Shown here in pieces: positions 57,989 to 64,000 of a stretch of 64,000 bases of DNA. The notes beneath the pieces are model-generated. The model did not search any database. It was not told the DNA's origin and worked only from the letters and a program-made list of their open reading frames with translations. Made by a program: the position numbers and the translations under genes. The stretch is from assembly GCF_027944005.1 (NCBI RefSeq), contig NZ_AP027204.1, positions 62,001 to 126,000 of the forward strand, given 5' to 3'. Each line of letters opens with the position of its first letter. Positions within the stretch are counted from its first letter, which is position 1. The stretch comes from Polynucleobacter sp. SHI8. Lineage in GTDB: Bacteria > Pseudomonadota > Gammaproteobacteria > Burkholderiales > Burkholderiaceae.

Positions 57989-58047
57989 TTTACGTTACAA
58001 CTTTTTCTGAATCAAGCAGGATCAAGTCCTACGAGAAATTAGAAATT
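57963..58047 (-). repeat. 3' inverted repeat arm of the porin pair (right copy)
   Basis: The exact complement of 56530-56614. It contains the terminator and 3' UTR of porin 2 and its last codons. Identity ends within two bases of the terminator T-run on one side, and at the Asn-Phe codons on the other. Confidence 0.93.
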
Positions 58048-59286
58048 GTGAATGATACCAACACCGAATGCTGATTGTGTTGTATTCGGTAAAGCGTCTT
58101 TTGACCCCATACCTTGAACTTGAACTGAAGGTGATGTATTTGTTTGACCACCTAATGGGAGAGCATTACCAAAAGGTGTTGTTGATCCATTATTAGAGCC
58201 AGAACCGTTTTTGACCATGTTTGCTTGGAAATAGGCTGTAGTACGCTTACTTAAAGCATAACGAGTTTGGAAGTTATACATGCTTGAATCAGCAGTAGTC
58301 ACGAGGTAGTTCAAACCTAACGAAACCGATGGAGTTGCTTGGTATCCAATACCAGTCATAAATACGTTTGCATTAGATTTTGCAGCTGTGCCAGATGCAC
58401 TACCCTTTACAAAGTTAGTCGTGTCGTTTTCACCATGTGCCCAACCCATACCTAATTGAATTGCTGGAGTTACTTTATACTTACCACCAACAACGTAACC
58501 TGTTACATCACCATTGTAGTTAGCGGCAGCGCAATTAACAGCATTATCTACCAATGACAAGCAAGTACCAGCTGCGCCATTACCAGTTGCAGACATAGAT
58601 GTTGCCTTCATGTAAGCAGCATCGAAATTTAAGTTACCAGCGTTGTAGAAAGCACGTAAGGAAGCTACAGTGCCATCAGATAAGCCACCATCAATAGTGT
58701 TGTTGGCTGCGTATTGTAATTCTGCACCAAAGCCACTGAATACAGGTGTAAAGTAACCAATCGCATTACGGTTATAGTCCTTACCGCGAGAGTAAATTCC
58801 ACGGAAACCATGTGCTGTATTACCCATCAGTGGCAATGCATTTGCTGATGAAGTAACGATTGGGTTCGCTTGTGTACCTAAACGAACTTCACCGAAACCA
58901 CCCTGTAGACCTACCCATGCGCCACGACGGAATAAACCATCATTATGTGTACCGCCATTGTTGGTGTTTGCATCACCAGCAAGGTAGAAGTTAGCTTTCA
59001 TACCACCGCCTAAATCTTCAGTACCCTTCATACCCCATTGTGACGAAGCAATCGCGCTATCGTAATATGTAAAGTTACTACCTGTAGCTGGAGTGCCAGT
59101 AGAAAGACCTGCTGCTTTAGTTGCATCAGAGTCTTTTCCAGGGGCAGTTGTGGAACCTACAACACCACCGTTTTGGATGTACTGAATACTTGAGTCTAAG
59201 GTACCAAACAATGTAACACTAGATTGTGCTTGTGCTGCGCCTGCAAATGCGCCTAAAGCGGCGAGTGCGAATAGCGATTTTTTCAT
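58039..59286 (-). CDS. Outer-membrane porin 2, inverted paralogue of porin 1
   Basis: A 415-residue porin with the same 20-residue signal peptide, VTLFGTLDSSIQY start and GVGIIHNF end as porin 1. I chose ATG at 59286; a longer frame from TTG at 59316 is less likely, since the repeat-shared ribosome binding site GGAG lies 7-10 nt before 59286. It is 36 residues shorter than porin 1, mainly in loops. Barrel segments such as YYDSAIASSQWGMKGTEDLGG and SSMYNFQTRYALSKRTTAYF are almost the same. A 9-bp hairpin covers its start codon. It faces porin 1 across the recombinase. Confidence 0.95.
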   Translation of the reverse strand: MKKSLFALAALGAFAGAAQAQSSVTLFGTLDSSIQYIQNGGVVGSTTAPGKDSDATKAAGLSTGTPATGSNFTYYDSAIASSQWGMKGTEDLGGGMKANFYLAGDANTNNGGTHNDGLFRRGAWVGLQGGFGEVRLGTQANPIVTSSANALPLMGNTAHGFRGIYSRGKDYNRNAIGYFTPVFSGFGAELQYAANNTIDGGLSDGTVASLRAFYNAGNLNFDAAYMKATSMSATGNGAAGTCLSLVDNAVNCAAANYNGDVTGYVVGGKYKVTPAIQLGMGWAHGENDTTNFVKGSASGTAAKSNANVFMTGIGYQATPSVSLGLNYLVTTADSSMYNFQTRYALSKRTTAYFQANMVKNGSGSNNGSTTPFGNALPLGGQTNTSPSVQVQGMGSKDALPNTTQSAFGVGIIHNF

Positions 59287-59301
59287 TCGTAAATCTCCAT
59301 A
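59228..59301 (-). repeat. 5' inverted repeat arm of the porin pair (right copy)
   Basis: The exact complement of 55168-55241 (74 bp): ribosome binding site, start codon and signal peptide of porin 2. Confidence 0.9.
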
Positions 59302-59311
59302 GTTTACGAAT
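59285..59311 (-). promoter_or_regulatory. Hairpin over the porin 2 start
   Basis: On the minus strand ATTCGTAAA pairs perfectly with TTTACGAAT around a 9-nt loop with the GGAG ribosome binding site. The right arm runs into the AUG. Porin 1 has the right arm but lacks the left arm, so this structure is unique to porin 2 and may lower its translation or make it temperature- or factor-dependent. Confidence 0.6.
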
Positions 59312-59479
59312 AACAATCATTAAAAATGTTGTTGATAAACTTTTTGAATCTACAAATGCTTAAATTAAATAGATTTTTTTGATGATTAAATTAAGGGCTT
59401 CTAATAAAACGTAGGCCTTAAACAATTCTTGATTAAAAAACCAAGATATAAAAAACCTATTATTTGAAATGGGTATTTA

Positions 59480-60205
59480 TTACTTCAAAAGAAGTAGTTT
59501 TGCGCTTGAAATCAAGTGATCTAATGCATAGCCTTCTGGGGAAGATATTGCTGGATTAAAAGGAATATGACCCATAAAGTGAGCATTAAATTTTTTAAAT
59601 AATTGAGTTTGTAGCGTTTCAATATTACTCAGGGTATATTCGTTTTCAGGTTGAGTAGAGTTGGCTACCCAGGCAAATAATTTTAACCCCCTGCTCACAA
59701 TTGATTCAGCCGTTAATAAAGCATGGTTGATACATCCAAGTTTGATATTGACGACCAATATGACAGGTAAATGAATTGCTTGAGCAAAATCACCTAAGTT
59801 TTGATGTTCACCAATCGGCACTAAAAAGCCACCAGCACCTTCAACAACTATAAAGTCAAACTTGTTTTGAAGTGCATGATACCGATCGATCATTACCTGC
59901 ATATCAAGATGTATACCTTCATGTTTGGCAACTAAATGAGGGGCTGCTGGTTGTTTTAATATATATGGACAAATATCTTTGGTTTGAAGTTCAGGTGCAA
60001 CTCGCTGACTTACTTTTAGCAGGTTTTCGACATCATCATTGATCCAATTTCTGTTGTTTTGATACATACCCGCAGCAACTGGTTTATATCCGACAGTTTT
60101 TAAACCGGACTCTTGAAGTTTCAGAATCAAGGCACTCGCAATTAAGGTTTTACCAACCTCAGTATCTGTGCCAGTAATAAAAAAACTATTGGGTTTCATG
60201 CTCAA
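59480..60205 (-). CDS. bioD: Dethiobiotin synthetase
   Basis: A 241-residue ATP-dependent enzyme that closes the ureido ring of biotin. The P-loop-like FITGTDTEVGKTLIASALIL is at the N-terminus, YKPVAAGM follows near residue 40, and VVEGAGGFLVPIGEHQ near residue 120. The start overlaps bioF by 4 bp (ATGA). It is the last gene of bioA-bioF-bioD. No clear terminator is seen between it and porin 2. Confidence 0.96.
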   Translation of the reverse strand: MSMKPNSFFITGTDTEVGKTLIASALILKLQESGLKTVGYKPVAAGMYQNNRNWINDDVENLLKVSQRVAPELQTKDICPYILKQPAAPHLVAKHEGIHLDMQVMIDRYHALQNKFDFIVVEGAGGFLVPIGEHQNLGDFAQAIHLPVILVVNIKLGCINHALLTAESIVSRGLKLFAWVANSTQPENEYTLSNIETLQTQLFKKFNAHFMGHIPFNPAISSPEGYALDHLISSAKLLLLK

Positions 60206-61401
60206 TTACTTTCCATTTTGGAGAGGGCTTCAATTAATAAATCGATATGTGCAAAAGAATGATCAGCATTAAAGGTAATTCTAAGTCTTGAAGTACCTTC
60301 TGGAACTGTAGGAGGGCGAATAGCTGGAACCCAGATACTTAAATGATTTAATGATTTTGAGACTTCCATTACTTCATTATTATCACCAATAATGAGAGCT
60401 TGTATTGCTGACGATGAGGGCAAAACGTGCCATTTCGTAAAGTTTAATTTTTTATTCCAATAAGAAATCAATTCAAATAAGTGGGCCCTTTTTTTAAGAC
60501 CTTTTTCGGACTGAATTAATTCAATACTTTTTAAGACGGTATGAGCGATTGCAGGAGACGTAGAGGTAGAGTAAATGACGGGACGTGATTTTTGTATCAA
60601 CCATTCAATCCAACATTTCTGAGCTGCAATAAATGCTCCAGATACACCCACCGCCTTACCTAAGGTGCCCATATAAATGATGTTTGGCGAGAAAATATCA
60701 AAGTGTTCAAGACAGCCATGTCCATTTTTACCAAATATTCCAAAGCCATGAGCATCATCGAGGTATAAGAGGGCATGATGTTGCTCTGCAATCTTAACCA
60801 ACTCTTGAATCGGTGCAAAATCCCCATCCATACTAAAGACACTATCCGTGATGATGAGTTTATATGGACAAGAGTCTTGGTTGAGTAAAGCTTGAAGTGC
60901 TTCTATGTCATTGTGCGGATATACAAACACTTTTGCTTGAGATTGGGCTTTAGCCATCCGGATACCATCAATAATAGAAGCATGATTGAGCGCATCCGAA
61001 TAAATAGAGATATTCCCAAGACTGGCAAGAGCGGTAATCATCGCCATATTTGCCATGAAACCTGTGTTGATAAAACAGGTTACAACATTGGGAATGTGCA
61101 GAGCTTGCGTTTGCGCTAATTTCTCTTCAAGGAGTTGATGGGCAGTGGAGTGCCCACTGATAAGAGCGCTGGCACCACTTCCAGTCCCATAAATATCAGC
61201 ACCTTCCGCCATCGCTTGCTTTAATACAGGATGATTACTCAAACCTAAATAATCATTACTAGCAAACGACAATAAGTGCGAACCGTTGATATCAACAAAT
61301 GGACCATTCGGGGAAGAGCGGAGCTTTAAGTTCCGGATTAAGCCTTGACTATGTAAATGATGATTGGCTTGATCGAGAGCCTCTAACCAAGAATCAATCA
61401 T
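60202..61401 (-). CDS. bioF: 8-amino-7-oxononanoate synthase
   Basis: A 399-residue PLP enzyme that joins pimeloyl-thioester and alanine. Typical parts: SFASNDYLGLSNHP, GTGSGASALISGHSTAH, YLDDAHGFGIFGKNGHG and the PLP lysine in YMGTLGKAVGVSGAF. The serine/aspartate pocket ITDSVFSMDGDFAPI is intact. It is coupled by 4-bp overlaps to bioA and bioD. Confidence 0.97.
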   Translation of the reverse strand: MIDSWLEALDQANHHLHSQGLIRNLKLRSSPNGPFVDINGSHLLSFASNDYLGLSNHPVLKQAMAEGADIYGTGSGASALISGHSTAHQLLEEKLAQTQALHIPNVVTCFINTGFMANMAMITALASLGNISIYSDALNHASIIDGIRMAKAQSQAKVFVYPHNDIEALQALLNQDSCPYKLIITDSVFSMDGDFAPIQELVKIAEQHHALLYLDDAHGFGIFGKNGHGCLEHFDIFSPNIIYMGTLGKAVGVSGAFIAAQKCWIEWLIQKSRPVIYSTSTSPAIAHTVLKSIELIQSEKGLKKRAHLFELISYWNKKLNFTKWHVLPSSSAIQALIIGDNNEVMEVSKSLNHLSIWVPAIRPPTVPEGTSRLRITFNADHSFAHIDLLIEALSKMESN

Positions 61402-62723
61402 ATTGGGCAGACATCATTGAGAGATGATTGAATAGCAGAGGATAAAAAATCAATTTGTTCCTTAGTCAAAATATATGGGGGCATCACATATACAGTATGA
61501 CCAATCGGACGAATAAGTAGTCCATGCTCTAGCGCTTTGGCATAAAAGGTTTTAGAAAATTGAGCGGGCGCAAAGTGTGGTTTGATATCAAAAGCGAATA
61601 TTGTGCCTAATTGGCGAACATCTTGAATACGAATATCGTCTTCGACCCAGGCAAATGACTCATGGAGTTGTTGTGATAAAGCTTGATTCTTGACCAAATA
61701 ATTTTCATCTTCAAAAATCTTTAAAGTTGCTAAAGCAGCTGCACAAGCTAGAGGATTGCCTGTATAAGAATGGGAGTGTAAAAATCCCTGTGAGGCGCTA
61801 TCGCCATAAAAAGCCGCATAAATTGTATCAGTCGATAAAACAACGGATAGCGGCAAATACCCTCCAGAGATACCTTTAGAGAGTGTCATTAAATCTGGCC
61901 AAATATCAGCATGCTCACAGGCAAAAAATTTCCCTGTACGACCACAACCAACTGCAATTTCATCAGCGATTAAATGTACTTGGTATTGATCACACAACAA
62001 CCTAAGACCTTTTAGATAATAAGCAGAATACATACCCATGCCAGCTGCACATTGAACCATGGGTTCAATGATGATGGCCGCGATTTGAGTGTGGCTTGAT
62101 TGCAAAAGTTTCTCTAATTCCCCTAGACATGACTTAGCAAAATCCTGTGGAGAGACTCCTTCTGGGGCTAAACGCGCATCTGGTGAAGTGACAATGATTG
62201 GTTGACGCGTTAGTACACTATAGGCATCTGTAAAAATCGGAATATCCGTAACAGAGAGCGCCCCCAATGTTTCACCGTGATAACTATTCTTTAAACAAAT
62301 AAATCGATTTTTATCGCTTTTGCCAAGATTACGCCAATAATGAAAACTCATCTTTAAGGCGATTTCAACAGCAGATGCACCGTCAGAGGCGTAAAAGGCG
62401 TGACCTAACTGGTGACTAGTTAACGCTGATAGTTTTTCCGATAAAAGAACTACCGGCTCGTGCGTGATACCAGCTAGCATGGCATGTTCTAGCTGATCGA
62501 GTTGGTTTTTGATGGCTTGATTAATGCTTGGGTTTGTATGCCCAAATAAATTCGTCCACCAAGAACTGATGGAATCTAAATAGCTTTTACCTTGATGGTC
62601 ATAAAGATAAGCACCTGATCCGCGCTGAATAGCCAAGAGAGGAAAATCCTCATGGCTTTTCATTTGCGTACAAGGGTGCCAAACTGCGTTTAAACTTCTT
62701 TGTGCCCAATCATCACTTATCAT
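61398..62723 (-). CDS. bioA: Adenosylmethionine-8-amino-7-oxononanoate aminotransferase
   Basis: A 441-residue PLP aminotransferase that makes 7,8-diaminopelargonate with SAM as amino donor. Signatures: VWHPCTQMKSH, DSISSWWTNLFGHTNP, GASAVEIALKMSFHYWRN, LIADEIAVGCGRTGKFFACEHA and the PLP lysine in MTLSKGISGGYLPLS. It is the first gene of the biotin operon; bioB is not in this window. On the minus strand TATAAT (plus 62730-62735) lies 6 bp before the ATG, so a leaderless transcript is possible in addition to readthrough from degS. Confidence 0.97.
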   Translation of the reverse strand: MISDDWAQRSLNAVWHPCTQMKSHEDFPLLAIQRGSGAYLYDHQGKSYLDSISSWWTNLFGHTNPSINQAIKNQLDQLEHAMLAGITHEPVVLLSEKLSALTSHQLGHAFYASDGASAVEIALKMSFHYWRNLGKSDKNRFICLKNSYHGETLGALSVTDIPIFTDAYSVLTRQPIIVTSPDARLAPEGVSPQDFAKSCLGELEKLLQSSHTQIAAIIIEPMVQCAAGMGMYSAYYLKGLRLLCDQYQVHLIADEIAVGCGRTGKFFACEHADIWPDLMTLSKGISGGYLPLSVVLSTDTIYAAFYGDSASQGFLHSHSYTGNPLACAAALATLKIFEDENYLVKNQALSQQLHESFAWVEDDIRIQDVRQLGTIFAFDIKPHFAPAQFSKTFYAKALEHGLLIRPIGHTVYVMPPYILTKEQIDFLSSAIQSSLNDVCPI

Positions 62724-62762
62724 GGAATGATTATAAGTTCCAGTTCCTGATTCAGGTAAATA

Positions 62763-63983
62763 CTACTTACGTGCTTCCTTTTGAGATGGTCGCTTGCCAA
62801 TGGCTACAGATAAAACAACACTTTGACCTTTGCGATCGACCACAACTTTCGTATTACTACCTGGCGTTAAAGCTGCAACCGTATTTAATAAACTTCTAAC
62901 ATCTTTAATCGGTTCATCATTCACTTCCTTAAGAATATCTCCAGGTTTGATTCCCCCAAGTTCTGCAGGGCCATTTTTGAGGATTCCAGAAATTAAAACA
63001 CCTTTTGCATCTTTGGGTAATTTAAACGCCTCAATAATTTCTGGAGATAGATCGCGCGGCTCAACACCCATCCAGCCCCTAGTTACAGCACCGTTGGTGA
63101 CAATAGATTCCATGACTTGCTTAGCAAGGTTGACGGGTATGGCAAAGCCGATACCCATTGAGCCTCCACTCTTAGAAAATATGGCGGTGTTGATGCCAAT
63201 CAATTGACCTTTCGTATCGACGAGCCCCCCACCTGAATTACCAGGATTAATAGCCGCATCCGTTTGAATAAAGTTCTCGAAAGTGTTGATTCCAAGATGA
63301 TCACGACCAAGCGCCGAAACAATCCCAGCAGTGACGGTCTGCCCAACCCCGAAAGGATTGCCGATCGCAAGAACCACATCACCTACGTTAACGTTAGACA
63401 AATTACCAAGAACGATAGGTTCTGGTAAATCTGGTAAATCGATTTTAAGAACAGCGATATCAGTTTCTGGATCACTACCGATAAGTTTTGCGATGGTTTT
63501 TCGACCATCACCTAAAGCAATTTCAATTTTGTCCGCACCCTCAATCACGTGATGATTGGTGAGTATGAGACCTTCTTTACTAATGAGAACACCCGACCCA
63601 GTATTAAACTCTGGCTCGTCCTGAGTAGGTCCACCTTGAGGATCACCGAAGAAAAAATTAAACCACTCTTCTTGATTTTCAGGGGTTGGCTTTCCTTTTG
63701 GCTTTGGCCGCTGGTGAGGGTTTGTGTTTGGCTTACTTGGAGTGAGTTTTTCATTTTTACTACTGAAAACATTGACCACTGCAGGCATCGACTTTTTTAC
63801 GGCCTCATGATAAGAACCTGGCGATACGTCCTGATTCGGAGAAGACTCGGCAACGGTTACAGATTGAACAGGCCGAGCAGAGTTGCCTAACCAACCCGGT
63901 TTTAACGTGGAAATAACAAAATAACCAGCTAAAAAAACGGTGACTGCTTGTGCAAAAATAAGCCATAAACGCTTTGCCATCAT
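62763..63983 (-). CDS. DegS/AlgW-type periplasmic serine protease
   Basis: A 406-residue trypsin-like protease with an N-terminal membrane anchor (about 8-26) and the catalytic triad His146 (LILTNHHVIEG), Asp175 (DPETDIAVLKI) and Ser250 (NPGNSGGGL). A single PDZ domain follows (about 295-390, VLISGILKNGPAELGGIKPGDI). The one-PDZ form with a membrane anchor fits DegS/AlgW, which cleaves the anti-sigma factor RseA in the envelope stress response. A Pro/Lys-rich insert lies at about 76-105. Two adjacent ATG codons, at 63983 and 63980, could be starts. It lies 39 bp upstream of bioA on the same strand. Confidence 0.93.
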   Translation of the reverse strand: MMAKRLWLIFAQAVTVFLAGYFVISTLKPGWLGNSARPVQSVTVAESSPNQDVSPGSYHEAVKKSMPAVVNVFSSKNEKLTPSKPNTNPHQRPKPKGKPTPENQEEWFNFFFGDPQGGPTQDEPEFNTGSGVLISKEGLILTNHHVIEGADKIEIALGDGRKTIAKLIGSDPETDIAVLKIDLPDLPEPIVLGNLSNVNVGDVVLAIGNPFGVGQTVTAGIVSALGRDHLGINTFENFIQTDAAINPGNSGGGLVDTKGQLIGINTAIFSKSGGSMGIGFAIPVNLAKQVMESIVTNGAVTRGWMGVEPRDLSPEIIEAFKLPKDAKGVLISGILKNGPAELGGIKPGDILKEVNDEPIKDVRSLLNTVAALTPGSNTKVVVDRKGQSVVLSVAIGKRPSQKEARK

Positions 63984-64000
63984 ATTATTTCTCTTTAGTC

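Noticed and set aside
59287..59316. Extended N-terminus of porin 2 from TTG 59316
   Set aside because: It would put ten residues before a clear signal peptide, run through the ribosome binding site, and differ from porin 1.
59390..59479. Possible terminator after bioD
   Set aside because: Several weak complementarities with T-rich stretches exist, but none forms a good stem directly followed by a T-run on the minus strand.
1..64000. CRISPR arrays, rRNA and tRNA genes
   Set aside because: No regularly spaced direct repeats, no rRNA sequence and no tRNA cloverleaf were recognised by reading; almost all the window is occupied by protein genes.

Overview
The window looks like chromosome from a low-GC, streamlined betaproteobacterium of the order Burkholderiales, most like the freshwater genus Polynucleobacter. 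This is inferred from gene order (str-S10-spc-alpha ribosomal clusters; mla-ibaG-murA-his-hinT-tatABC-degS), from protein features such as short-form HisG and Omp32-type porins, and from tight gene packing. No database search was run. No gap between genes exceeds 300 bases.

Layout. 1-15950: the 3' end of fusA, tuf, then an almost unbroken run of 29 ribosomal, secretion, initiation-factor and RNA polymerase genes (rpsJ to rplQ) on the plus strand, closed by a strong terminator. Non-coding leaders sit before rpsJ, rplC, rplN and rpsD; the one before rplN has a near-consensus sigma70 promoter and two hairpins. 16002-26742: housekeeping genes cutA-dsbD, hemB and engB on the minus strand, cytochrome c4, lysA-lptM, cyaY, and a minus-strand operon running from a small coiled-coil membrane protein through a very short secretin to aroK-aroB-dgt. 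26935-36180: mrcA, a catalytically degenerate REP-type transposase gene with a REP-like inverted repeat behind it, then gltB-gltD. 36204-38711: a hipBA toxin-antitoxin module with three evenly spaced operators, divergent from a cyclase-family hydrolase gene. 38761-48140: mlaFEDACB, an ABC-2 transporter, ibaG, murA, hisG, hisD and an orphan antitoxin-like gene. 48171-54924: hisC in reversed orientation, hisBHAFIE, hinT and tatABC. 54925-62723: two convergent porin genes enclosing an amber-interrupted tyrosine recombinase, then bioA-bioF-bioD. 62763-63983: a DegS/AlgW-like periplasmic protease.

The most unusual part is the porin cassette. Two paralogous porin genes lie in inverted orientation. 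They share an exact 85-bp inverted repeat at their 3' ends (stop codon, 3' UTR and terminator) and an exact 74-bp inverted repeat at their 5' ends (ribosome binding site and signal peptide). Divergence is concentrated in the parts of the protein likely to be surface loops. A tyrosine recombinase with its catalytic domain preserved, but with one in-frame TAG in the N-terminal domain, sits between the repeats. Only the second porin has a perfect 9-bp hairpin across its ribosome binding site and start codon. This arrangement could support inversion or gene conversion between surface porins, but that is a hypothesis.

Other signals: the hipBA operators are exactly 49 bp apart and the outermost one abuts the promoter of the neighbouring cyclase gene; pilMNO appear to be missing where a pilMNOPQ operon normally lies; hisC has been inverted inside an otherwise ordered his cluster; and the transposase-like gene has lost both HUH histidines and the nucleophilic tyrosine.
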